Origin: Actinoplanes liguriensis
Lineage (GTDB): Bacteria > Actinomycetota > Actinomycetes > Mycobacteriales > Micromonosporaceae
Direction: 5' to 3'
Assembly: GCA_000715855.1 (NCBI GenBank)
Contig: KL571225.1
Coordinates: forward strand, 89,933 to 99,745
Length of the DNA stretch: 9,813 bases
In this document: positions 1-8,163 of the stretch, piece by piece
Numbering within the stretch: the stretch's first letter is position 1
Layout of the letters: each line of letters opens with the position of its first letter
Notes under the pieces: generated by a model
Told to the model about the DNA's origin: nothing
The model's database searches: none
What the model saw: the letters and a program-made list of their open reading frames with translations, nothing else
Program-made: the position numbers and the translations under genes

Positions 1-2
1 CC

Positions 3-1496
3 GCCGCTCCTGCTTACGGCCCGGCCGGCTCCGGCCCGACGGGTCCGGGTTCTCCCGCTCCGGGTTCGCCTGCTCCGGGTTCTCCCGCTCCCGGCTTCGG
101 CCCCGGCTCCGCGGGGCGCTTCCCGGAAAGCCGTCCGGTCTCTGCACCGGCCGCTCCCGGCAGCCCGGCCTATGCGGCGCCAGGCGGCGTGCCCCAGGCG
201 TATTCCGGCCCGGGCAACCCGTCCTACGCGGGTCCGGCCTCGGGCTATGCGGCCTCGGGCAACCCGGAGTCAGGTTACGGCCAGACCGGCGCCCCTTCGG
301 CCTATGCGCCCTCCGGATACAGCGCCCCGCCCGCGCCCGGCCCCGCTGTCGGCATGCCGCCGCAGGGCAGCCCGGCTTCGGCGTACGCGAATCAGGCGCA
401 TGTGACGCAGATCATCCAACTGCCGACGGCCGCTCCGGCGACTCCGGTCGCGCCGACCTCCGGCTCGTCCGGGCTCGGCGTCGCCGGCTCGGCGACCGGC
501 GGCGGTCAGGGCCCCGGCGGCCGGGGACACGAGAACTTCGTCCCGGCCAACGAGACCGAGCGTGAGCTGCAGGACGCGGCTGACGCCGGGAACACCGACG
601 TCTTCCTCTCCACGCTCCTGCTGGCGAACGTGCTGGTCCCGGTGGCCCACCACTCGCGGCCCGGCAGCGCGCCCGGCGAGTCCGGCTTCGCGTTCCAGCC
701 GGAAGAGGTCGAGGGCGAGAAGTTCCTGATCGTCTTCACCAGCAAGGACCGGCTGTCCGAGCACTTCGGCGAGCCGACCCGCACGGTGGGCGCCCGGTTC
801 TACGAGCTGATCCGCAACTGGCCCGACCCGAACTGGTCGTTCGCCGTCAACCCGGGCACCCCGGTCGGCGCGAAGTACCCGGGCACCCAGATCATCGCCC
901 TGGCGAACTGGGCCACCGAGGCCGGTCTCGGCGCGGACCCGATCGAGAGCCCGTCGGCCGAGGAGGCGGCGGCCATGGTGCCGGCGCCGGAGCCGGTCAA
1001 CGACGAGGCGCAGCACGCCACGGTCATGCAGAAGACGATCGCCGCGGATCAGGTCGACTACTACCTGGACCGGGGTTACGACCGGGTGGCCGGCTTCGTG
1101 CATCGCGCCTCGGAGGTCGAGCACCTGCGCACGCCGTCGGAGTTGTTCGGCGCGCTCGGGCTGAACTACGACGGCTCGCCGTTCCAGTCCGACGCCAAGG
1201 AGGCGTTCGTGCTGCGCTGGCCGGCGTTCCGGCCCAGCCTGTACCGGATCCCCTACGGCGGGCAGAACGACCAGGCCCTGCGCGCGATGGACGGCTGGGT
1301 GATCGAGCGCCCGCCGTTCCGTGGCAACGGTTTCGCCCCGGGCGAGGGCCGTGACGTCATCGCCGAGTTCAAGGTGGACAGTGTGCGACTCCCGCACGGC
1401 GCCCAGTTGTGGCGCATCGACGCCGACGCCAACGAGCGCATGGTGGCGATCTTCGACGCGGACGGGCCGCTCTGGCGCCGGGTGGGAGAGCAATGA
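3..1496 (+). CDS. SseB-domain protein with long low-complexity N-terminal region (5' partial)
   Basis: The reading frame is open from the left edge to TGA 1494-1496, so the true start lies upstream; 497 codons are visible. Residues 1 to about 175 are Pro/Gly/Ala/Ser/Tyr-rich (PGSPA repeats, GYAASGNPESGYGQ) and are surely disordered. Residues about 180-305 resemble the SseB N-terminal domain: an ELQDAADAGNTDVFL helix, LLANVLVPV, FLIVFTSKDRL, and a FAVNPGTPVGAKYPG segment near the domain end. Residues about 345-497 form a separate domain I do not recognise (YYLDRGYDRVAGFVH, LYRIPYGGQN, WVIERPPFRGNGF, LPHGAQLWRID). No signal peptide or membrane helix is visible, so the visible part is probably cytoplasmic, but the N-terminus is missing. 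SseB-domain proteins occur beside type VII secretion genes in some actinobacteria; nothing visible here proves that link. It is translationally coupled to the next gene. The SseB call is good; the function of the whole protein is unknown. Confidence 0.85.
   Translation, partial: AAPAYGPAGSGPTGPGSPAPGSPAPGSPAPGFGPGSAGRFPESRPVSAPAAPGSPAYAAPGGVPQAYSGPGNPSYAGPASGYAASGNPESGYGQTGAPSAYAPSGYSAPPAPGPAVGMPPQGSPASAYANQAHVTQIIQLPTAAPATPVAPTSGSSGLGVAGSATGGGQGPGGRGHENFVPANETERELQDAADAGNTDVFLSTLLLANVLVPVAHHSRPGSAPGESGFAFQPEEVEGEKFLIVFTSKDRLSEHFGEPTRTVGARFYELIRNWPDPNWSFAVNPGTPVGAKYPGTQIIALANWATEAGLGADPIESPSAEEAAAMVPAPEPVNDEAQHATVMQKTIAADQVDYYLDRGYDRVAGFVHRASEVEHLRTPSELFGALGLNYDGSPFQSDAKEAFVLRWPAFRPSLYRIPYGGQNDQALRAMDGWVIERPPFRGNGFAPGEGRDVIAEFKVDSVRLPHGAQLWRIDADANERMVAIFDADGPLWRRVGEQ
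45..89 (+). repeat. Three tandem 15-bp repeats encoding PGSPA
   Basis: Three consecutive 15-base units (45-59, 60-74, 75-89) of the form CCGGGTTCTCCCGCT lie in frame and encode PGSPA three times. The first and third copies are identical; the middle one differs at two third-codon positions. They form part of the disordered tail of the SseB-domain protein and could change length by slippage. Confidence 0.9.
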
Positions 1497-1858
1497 TGCG
1501 CGACGGTTACGTGGTGTCCTGGCAGGGTCAGGAGTACGACGCGGTGCCGGACGGCGACAAGGTGCGCATCTACGGCACCCGTCCGGCGGAGGGCTTCGCC
1601 GAGGTGAAGCCCGGGCGGTATGTGCGGGTCCTGGAGCCGGACGAGTTTGACGAGGTCGCCTACGTCCGGACGATGTGCACCTGGCGCGGCGAGCCGTTCA
1701 TCGTGCTCGCCGAGGCGGACACCTGGCTGCGCCTGGAGTACACCGGGGGACGCGCACCGGTGGCCCGCCGGCTCGGCCTGGAGGAGTTCGACTACGGCGT
1801 CTACCAGGGCTGGGCCCCGGCGAGCGAGATCCGCGACCTTTACGAGCACCGCGTCTGA
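1493..1858 (+). CDS. Small protein of unknown function, coupled to the SseB-domain gene
   Basis: It encodes 121 residues if translation starts at ATG 1493, which overlaps the upstream TGA as ATGA. A second ATG at 1496 follows directly, and the GGGAGAG at 1484-1490 is better spaced for that one, giving 120 residues. I do not recognise the family. The protein is acidic and rich in aromatic residues, with short beta-like stretches: GYVVSWQGQEYDAVPDGDKVRIYG, split here as GYVVSWQG, QEYDAVPDGD and KVRIYG, then PGRYVRVLEP, CTWRGEPFIVL, WLRLEYTGG and LEEFDYGVYQGWAP. It has one Cys and no signal peptide or membrane helix, so it is probably a cytosolic all-beta or alpha/beta domain. The four-base overlap implies co-translation and a shared role with the SseB-domain protein, for example as a partner or immunity-like protein; that is speculation. 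The gene ends 5 bases before the convergent hydrolase gene. Confidence 0.82.
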   Translation: MMRDGYVVSWQGQEYDAVPDGDKVRIYGTRPAEGFAEVKPGRYVRVLEPDEFDEVAYVRTMCTWRGEPFIVLAEADTWLRLEYTGGRAPVARRLGLEEFDYGVYQGWAPASEIRDLYEHRV

Positions 1859-1863
1859 GGAAG

Positions 1864-2778
1864 TCAGGCCGGGTTCTTCAACCAGCGGATGATCTCGCCG
1901 GACACGACCTCCGGCTCCTCCTGGTGGATGAAGTGCCCGGCCCCGGGCAGCAGCCGCCACTCGTACGGCGCTGTCACGTAACGTCCCGAGCCCTGTGCGG
2001 TCCGCGGCAGGATCGCGGTGTCCAGCGACCCGTGCAACTGCAGTGTGGGCATGCCGAGCGGCTGCTGCATCAGCTTCACGAATCGGTAGCCCTGCAGTCG
2101 TAGCGCGCTGCGCGCCACCCACCGGTACGCCTCGAGCGCGCAGAACGAGGCCTGCGGGATCTGCATCGCCTGCCGGCAGCGGTGCGAGTAGTCCGCGAAC
2201 TCGGGGGTGGCCGCCCACGCGGGGCTGCTCCAATGTTCCATCAGTTCGCCGATGAGCGCGGCGTCGTCACGGGTCAGCACATGTTCGTACCGCGGGACCT
2301 GGAACTTGAGAATGGTGGCGGAAGCCGCGAATTGGCCGCGAGGGTCGGCGAAGAGCGCGGCCCGCAACCGCAGCGGGTGTGCCGCGCCGAGCACCACCAG
2401 CCGGTTGACGAGCTTGGGGTGAAATGCCGCGGCGGCCCAGCCGATCATGCCCCCGGCCCCGGCGCCGACGATCGTGGCGGAGCGTTCACCCAGCGCGCGG
2501 ATCAGGCCGGTCACGTCCGCGGCCATGGTGTAACCGTCGTACCCCCTGGGGGGTTTGTCGCTCAGACCGTAACCACGCAGGTCGATGGCGGCGGCACGGT
2601 AGCCGGCGTCGGCGACGCGGGTCATCACGTCGTGCCAGGCCCACCAGAACTCGGGGAAGCCGTGCAGGAAGAGGACGAGTGGCCCGGTGCCCACCTCCAC
2701 GACGTGGAACCGGCTGCCGTTGGCGCCGACGAAGCGGTGTGACCATGGGCCTTCCGCCATTACCACCGACTCGTCCAT
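1864..2778 (-). CDS. Alpha/beta hydrolase, epoxide-hydrolase (EphE)-like, nucleophile replaced by Gly
   Basis: It encodes 304 residues with the full-length fold of epoxide hydrolase-type alpha/beta hydrolases. Visible family motifs are HGFPE at 39-43 (oxyanion HGxP), RGYGLSDKP at 68-76, a cap region about 135-240 with AYR at 217-219, an acid candidate D253 in HGSLDTAILP, and the base H282 in GAGHF. The nucleophile elbow, normally G-H-D-W-G-G or G-x-S-x-G, reads V-G-A-G-A-G-G at 104-110, so the nucleophile position is G107. I therefore infer no ordinary epoxide hydrolase or esterase activity. No signal peptide is seen, so it should be cytoplasmic. The start at ATG 2778 lacks a Shine-Dalgarno site but sits 6 bases after TAGGCT, fitting a leaderless mRNA; ATG 2760 is an alternative start. 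From memory, M. tuberculosis also has ephE (Rv3670) near acs (Rv3667), so the neighbourhood may be an old one, rearranged here. Confidence 0.88.
   Translation of the reverse strand: MDESVVMAEGPWSHRFVGANGSRFHVVEVGTGPLVLFLHGFPEFWWAWHDVMTRVADAGYRAAAIDLRGYGLSDKPPRGYDGYTMAADVTGLIRALGERSATIVGAGAGGMIGWAAAAFHPKLVNRLVVLGAAHPLRLRAALFADPRGQFAASATILKFQVPRYEHVLTRDDAALIGELMEHWSSPAWAATPEFADYSHRCRQAMQIPQASFCALEAYRWVARSALRLQGYRFVKLMQQPLGMPTLQLHGSLDTAILPRTAQGSGRYVTAPYEWRLLPGAGHFIHQEEPEVVSGEIIRWLKNPA
2540..2554. promoter_or_regulatory. CsoR-operator-like palindrome inside the hydrolase gene
   Basis: The plus strand reads TACCCCC-TG-GGGGGT followed by T. The two half-sites are inverted with a 2-base centre, and 6 of 7 positions pair. 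This resembles the G/C-tract palindromes bound by CsoR-type copper repressors. It lies within the codons for K-P-P-R-G-Y of the hydrolase, using AGG, a rare Arg codon in high-GC actinobacteria. It may be no more than a product of coding for PPRG. There is no copper gene in the window. Confidence 0.2.
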
Positions 2779-2784
2779 GTGGAA

Positions 2785-2790
2785 AGCCTA
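2785..2790 (-). promoter_or_regulatory. Candidate -10 of a leaderless promoter for the hydrolase gene
   Basis: On the minus strand TAGGCT is followed by exactly 6 bases (TTCCAC) and then the ATG at 2778. TANNNT at this distance is the usual layout of actinobacterial leaderless transcripts, and there is no Shine-Dalgarno sequence near this start. No clear -35 is visible. Confidence 0.4.
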
Positions 2791-2838
2791 TGCTCCGCTG
2801 TCACGGTCGATACGAGGCACTCGTGAACCGGGACAGGA

Positions 2839-3255
2839 TCATCCGATCGGCTCGGCGGCGACCATCGACATCAGGCTGCCCGGCCCGCAGTAGATCTTCA
2901 CCAGCGCGGTCTCCAGCTTGACCTTGACCCGGGCCTTCTCCTTCAGCTCGATGCCGTCGGCGTTGTAGAGCGCGTAGCGGGTGCCGTCGTCGGCGGTGAG
3001 GCCGTAGCAGGGGCCCTTGCCGCCCCGGGTGACCATGCCGGCGACCCAGCCGGTCTCCGGGAGGTTGTCGGTCGGCTCCTTGGGCGGCGCCTCGGTCAGA
3101 GTGATCGTGGGCAGCGGTGCAGCGGCGGATGGCGCAGCGGCGGATGGCGCCGAGCCGGACGAGGTGCTGCCCGAGGCCCCGCATCCGGTGGTGAAGGCGG
3201 CGAAGGCGCCGACCGCGACGGCCAGACCGATCCGGAACGTGTGCTGACTGCGCAT
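2839..3255 (-). CDS. Small putative secreted lipoprotein
   Basis: It encodes 138 residues from ATG 3255, chosen because AGGAAGGA (3263-3270) lies 7 bases upstream. An upstream in-frame start at 3300 would put extra polar residues before the signal peptide and lacks this site. The N-terminus MRSQHTFRIG plus the hydrophobic run LAVAVGAFAAF is a signal peptide. It ends in TTGC with Cys25, a likely lipidation site, although Thr at -3 is not the classic Leu/Val/Ile. Residues 26-50 are a Ser/Ala/Pro linker with two PSAAA repeats. The mature domain, about 50-138, is small and mostly beta-like, with WVAGMVTRGGKGPCYGL, DDGTRYALYN and KARVKVKLETA. It has two Cys (GPCYG and IYCGPG) that could form a disulphide. 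I recognise no named family. It is probably attached to the outer face of the membrane. A strong terminator separates it from the protease gene, so it is likely its own unit, possibly under an ECF sigma factor. Confidence 0.8.
   Translation of the reverse strand: MRSQHTFRIGLAVAVGAFAAFTTGCGASGSTSSGSAPSAAAPSAAAPLPTITLTEAPPKEPTDNLPETGWVAGMVTRGGKGPCYGLTADDGTRYALYNADGIELKEKARVKVKLETALVKIYCGPGSLMSMVAAEPIG
3119..3148 (-). repeat. Two tandem 15-bp repeats encoding PSAAA in the lipoprotein linker
   Basis: GCAGCGGCGGATGGC occurs twice in a row on the plus strand (3119-3133 and 3134-3148). On the minus strand it encodes PSAAA twice, just after the lipidation cysteine, as part of the flexible linker of the lipoprotein. 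Confidence 0.9.
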
Positions 3256-3287
3256 CAGATCATCCTTCCTGTACAAAGCGTCTCGGG

Positions 3288-3317
3288 TAGGACGAAACAC
3301 ACCGCCCGACGGTTCCC
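3288..3317 (-). promoter_or_regulatory. Candidate ECF-sigma promoter for the lipoprotein gene
   Basis: On the minus strand GGGAACC (3311-3317) is followed by 16 bases and then CGTCCTA (3288-3294). The GGAAC -35 with a CGTC-type -10 at 15-17 bases is the pattern of ECF sigma factors of the SigE/RpoE type. Transcription would start near 3282, giving a leader of roughly 25-30 bases before the ATG at 3255, with a good Shine-Dalgarno site inside it. This suggests stress-responsive expression, but only one site supports it. Confidence 0.4.
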
Positions 3318-3320
3318 GGA

Positions 3321-3358
3321 AAAGAACGGCGCCCGGGGAGTAGGGTCCCCGGGCGCCG
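3321..3358 (-). terminator. Rho-independent terminator of the M6 protease gene
   Basis: A perfect 13-bp stem (CGGCGCCCGGGGA at 3327-3339 with its complement at 3346-3358) encloses a 6-base loop. On the minus strand it is followed by TTCTTTT. It begins 13 bases past the protease stop codon, so it should end that transcript before the lipoprotein gene. Confidence 0.9.
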
Positions 3359-3371
3359 CATGGTGGGTGGA

Positions 3372-5780
3372 TCAGGAGACGGCGACCGTCATCGAGGTGC
3401 CGACCTGGCCGAGCACCGCGATCTTGACGCCGGCGGCCGGGAGCTTGACGCCCTGGTTCGGCAGCTCGTCGTAGTAGTACTTGTCCTTGTCGTTGAAGAC
3501 CGGGTTGCCGAAGAGCGGCTTGACCACGGACTTCTCGCCGTTCAGGTGCAGGGTCATGCCGTCCGTCGGGTACAGGCCGAACGGAGCGTCATAAACCTGG
3601 ACCCGGGAACGCCACGGAACACCGGTGGGGTTGTTGAACGGCTTCGGGTGCGCGTCGATGACCAGGTTGAGACCCGATCCCGGGTGCACATTGGTGTTGT
3701 TGTCGACCTGGGACGTGTCCCAGTACGACACCAGCAGACCCGTCTGGTAGTTGTAGTGCTCCACCCAGTCCGGCTTGGTGTTCGCCCAGCCGAAGTTGTA
3801 CGGGCCGTACTGCAGGTACTTGTCGTACGAGGTGTAGCTCCGGTAACCCGCGATGTAGTAGTTCGGGAAGTCACTGGTGCTGGTCGACCCGACGATGGTG
3901 AAGCCGGCCGCGGTCCAGGTCGAGGTGCCCTCGGCGCCGTCCGTGGAGATCACCGTGCCGTCGGTGGTGACGGTCAGGTCGTCGCCGAAGAAGCCGCCCT
4001 CGGAGACACCGCCGTCGGTCACGTAGTGCAGGCGGAACTGGATGCTCTTGCCCGCGTACGCGGTCAGCGGCACCTCGATCGGCTTCCAGGCGTTGTCCGA
4101 GGAACCGGTGATCGCCGGAGCGCCACTGCCGTCCTTGACGAACGGCTCCCCGCCGACCGTGCCGTCGAGCTTGGTCCACGTCGAGCCGCCGTCGGTGGAG
4201 GCCTCGGCGTACAGGTAGTCGTAGTCCTCCTCGATCGCGTACCGGCCCTGGAGCGAGACGCTCGCGGTGCTCTTGCCGGTCAGATCGATCGCCTTGGAGA
4301 GCGACACGTTCAGGTCGTCCGCGTTGCCGGAGAAGAACTGCTTGGTCCCGGCGTACGGCTGACCCAGATCCGTGGTGACCTCCTTGTCCTGCAGGTTCAC
4401 CACCACGGCCTGCTTCTTCGTGGTGTTGTACTCCTGCGGCCCGAGGTTGACGACCTTCTTCTGGCCGGCCTTGACCGACTCGTAGTTGAGCCAGCCGAGC
4501 TGCAGCTTGTTCCACGCGCCCAGGTCACCCGGGTGCGTGCCGATGGCCTGGTCGTTCTTGGCGCCGAGGCGGCTCTGCGCCATCAGCGTCCAGTACTCGT
4601 TGCTGTTGTCACCCAGGCCACTGGTGTCGTAGTCGTCCGGGAGGCCCAGGTCGTGGGTGTACTCGTGGACGAAGACGCTCAGGCCGCCGTTCTCCGGCTG
4701 GATGGTGTAGTCGCCGACCCAGAGGCCGGTGTCGCCGACCTGCGCGCCGCCGAGCAGGTTGCCGGCCGGGCCGGTCGTTCCCGCGTCGGAGGAGTACGCG
4801 TACCAGCGGTGGCTCCAGACGGCGTCCTCACCCTGCTGCGGGTCGCCGTCGGCCTGGTCGCCACCGGCGTGGACGATCTGGAAGTGGTCCAGGTACCCGT
4901 CGGGCTCGTTGAAGTTGCCGTCCCCGTCGAAGTCGTACCGGTCGTACTGGTCGTACGTCGCCAGGTCCGCCTTGACCTCGGCCGGGGTCTTGCCCGCGGC
5001 GATCTGGTCGGCGTACCACTGGGTGACGGCGTCCTTGACCAGCGCCCAGACGTTGGTGCAGTTGCTGCTGGAGCAGACGGCCGGGTCGTCGCCGTTGGCG
5101 TCGGTCGGGTTGTCGTTCGACCGGCCGTACCGGGCCTCGTTGTACTTGACCTTGACCCAGTCGGAGACCTCGCCGTCGACGCTGTAACGGCCGGACGACT
5201 GGGTCTCGAAGTAGGTCTTCACCGACTCCGTGTCCTTGCCGGTGCCGAAGTACAGGTTCCGGTAGTAGTCGGCCGAGTAGTCCGACTGCCAGACGGTGGA
5301 GTTGTCCACCGCCCGGTCGGGCTGGGGGATTTTGTTGTGGAGCGGCCCCTCGAAGGTGGAGGGACCGGCGTACGCCGTCGTCGTGTCCTGGTCCGGATAC
5401 GACGGGTGCCGCTCGTTGCCGAACTCCGTGAGGATCACGAAGATCTTGTCGGTCTTCTCGCGGCTGAGCTCGACGTACTGGTTCTTGCCGGGGTGGCCGA
5501 AGCCTCCGTTGCCGTACGTCTTGCCCAGTTTGACAACCTTGCTACCGTTCCGGTTCTCGATAGTGGACTCGCCACTCACGATCTGGGAGACGGCTTCCTC
5601 GCGCAGCGCGCGACGCTTCTCCTCAAGCGGATTTGGCAGGTCATCGACCGGGGCGTTGTCCCCGGTCTGTGCCACCGGAGCCGGATCCGCCGGCGGTGCC
5701 GCCACGGCCATCGACGGAGCCATCGCTCCGACGGTGGTCACCATCGCGGCGCCGAGCAGTCCCACGACCACCTTGCGCAC
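3372..5780 (-). CDS. Secreted M6-family zinc metalloprotease, immune inhibitor A type
   Basis: It encodes 802 residues, close to the usual length of Bacillus InhA. The GTG start at 5780 is fixed by GGAGGT (minus strand, 5788-5793), 7 bases upstream, and by the signal peptide it opens: MRKVVVG, then a hydrophobic stretch to about residue 28 (AVAA/PP). Residues about 45-100 resemble a propeptide. The catalytic domain spans about 110-430 with HEYTHDLGLPDD at 372-383: zinc ligands H372 and H376, catalytic E373, likely third ligand D382 by analogy with M6 enzymes. Before it lie DFDGDGNFNEPDG (283-295), an EF-hand-like probable calcium site, and the pair C236/C241. Residues about 450-640 look like a beta-sandwich (QGRYAIEEDYDYLYAEAS), followed by a second beta-rich C-terminal domain. 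It would be exported and degrade extracellular proteins, probably for nutrition. It is monocistronic, with its own terminator. The long plus-strand ORF opposite it is a codon-bias shadow. Confidence 0.95.
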   Translation of the reverse strand: MRKVVVGLLGAAMVTTVGAMAPSMAVAAPPADPAPVAQTGDNAPVDDLPNPLEEKRRALREEAVSQIVSGESTIENRNGSKVVKLGKTYGNGGFGHPGKNQYVELSREKTDKIFVILTEFGNERHPSYPDQDTTTAYAGPSTFEGPLHNKIPQPDRAVDNSTVWQSDYSADYYRNLYFGTGKDTESVKTYFETQSSGRYSVDGEVSDWVKVKYNEARYGRSNDNPTDANGDDPAVCSSSNCTNVWALVKDAVTQWYADQIAAGKTPAEVKADLATYDQYDRYDFDGDGNFNEPDGYLDHFQIVHAGGDQADGDPQQGEDAVWSHRWYAYSSDAGTTGPAGNLLGGAQVGDTGLWVGDYTIQPENGGLSVFVHEYTHDLGLPDDYDTSGLGDNSNEYWTLMAQSRLGAKNDQAIGTHPGDLGAWNKLQLGWLNYESVKAGQKKVVNLGPQEYNTTKKQAVVVNLQDKEVTTDLGQPYAGTKQFFSGNADDLNVSLSKAIDLTGKSTASVSLQGRYAIEEDYDYLYAEASTDGGSTWTKLDGTVGGEPFVKDGSGAPAITGSSDNAWKPIEVPLTAYAGKSIQFRLHYVTDGGVSEGGFFGDDLTVTTDGTVISTDGAEGTSTWTAAGFTIVGSTSTSDFPNYYIAGYRSYTSYDKYLQYGPYNFGWANTKPDWVEHYNYQTGLLVSYWDTSQVDNNTNVHPGSGLNLVIDAHPKPFNNPTGVPWRSRVQVYDAPFGLYPTDGMTLHLNGEKSVVKPLFGNPVFNDKDKYYYDELPNQGVKLPAAGVKIAVLGQVGTSMTVAVS

Positions 5781-5937
5781 TACGTTTACCTCCGTTTTTG
5801 CGGCCGGGCACGGTGTGCCGCGCCCAGCATCAAACGGCCCCGTGGTTCGGGACTAGAGGTGAACGTATGCAAACGGACCGATGTTCGGGGATCGCACAGC
5901 AGATTGATGAACAACGGTTACGTGATATGACCTTGGC

Positions 5938-5965
5938 ATATTATGGCAGTAGGCATAAAGGACAA
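5938..5965 (-). promoter_or_regulatory. Weak promoter candidate for the M6 protease gene
   Basis: On the minus strand TTGTCC (5960-5965) is spaced 16 bases from TAATAT (5938-5943), a partial match to a vegetative promoter in the lower-GC stretch upstream of the protease. Its -35 overlaps the T-tract of the acs terminator. The implied leader of about 150 bases is long, so another promoter closer to the gene is possible; I saw none better. Confidence 0.25.
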
Positions 5966-5997
5966 AAGGGCTGGCGGCGATTACGCCACCAGCCCTT
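5961..5997 (-). terminator. Rho-independent terminator of acs
   Basis: AAGGGCTGG (5966-5974) pairs perfectly with CCAGCCCTT (5989-5997). After one mismatch, GGC pairs with GCC around the 6-base loop GATTAC. On the minus strand the stem is followed by TTTTGTCC. It starts 11 bases past the acs stop codon. Confidence 0.9.
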
Positions 5998-6008
5998 ATA
6001 GATAACTG

Positions 6009-7994
<1,986 letters not shown>

Positions 7995-8113
7995 GAGGGC
8001 GGCTCCTCTGCCGTGACCGGGATCTCTTTGTTGCACACTAGTTTCTGGCGGGACCTTCCGGCGAAAATCTGCGCGCGGGTGCTCAGTCCTGCGCGAATCT
8101 TGCCAGTTCCACT

Positions 8114-8161
8114 CGTGTTTGTGCACCCCGTGTTTCGGCCGTTTTACCGGTTACCGTGTTC
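8114..8161. repeat. Three CGTGTTY repeats between acs and the Fic-like gene
   Basis: CGTGTTT occurs at 8114-8120 and 8129-8135, and CGTGTTC at 8155-8161, in the 169-base divergent intergenic region. The first two are 15 bases apart, and the third overlaps the candidate -10 of the Fic-like gene. They could be half-sites for a regulator acting on either gene, or chance. Confidence 0.3.
8152..8157 (+). promoter_or_regulatory. Candidate -10 of a leaderless promoter for the Fic-like gene
   Basis: TACCGT (TANNNT) is followed by 6 bases (GTTCGG) and then the GTG at 8164. No Shine-Dalgarno sequence precedes this GTG, so a leaderless transcript starting at or next to it is plausible. No good -35 is visible. 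Confidence 0.4.
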
Positions 8162-8163
8162 GG

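Noticed and set aside
270..1493. A 407-codon minus-strand ORF opposite the SseB-domain gene
   Set aside because: It is a shadow ORF with Arg/Val/Gly/Asp-rich composition; the plus strand carries the recognisable domain and the coupled downstream gene.
1253..2233. A 326-codon minus-strand ORF spanning the hydrolase 3' end and the upstream unknown genes
   Set aside because: It overlaps three better-supported genes in other frames and has no domain or plausible start.
2800..2825. A small hairpin (ACGAG/CTCGT) between the lipoprotein and hydrolase genes as a terminator
   Set aside because: The stem is only 5 bp with a 3-base loop and no T-tract follows on the minus strand.
5861..5886. A GAAC...GTTC inverted repeat in the protease leader as an operator
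   Set aside because: Only four terminal bases pair well over 26 bases, so it is within chance.
3360..5930. An 856-codon plus-strand ORF opposite the M6 protease gene
   Set aside because: It is the antisense shadow of a high-GC gene: its protein is a Val/Arg/Gly/Leu/Asp-rich string without domains, while the minus strand encodes a complete M6 protease with signal peptide and HEYTHDLGLPDD motif.
7995..8126. An upstream start for acs at 8126 adding 44 residues
   Set aside because: The extra residues do not resemble Acs, and a good Shine-Dalgarno site (8003-8008) precedes ATG 7994.
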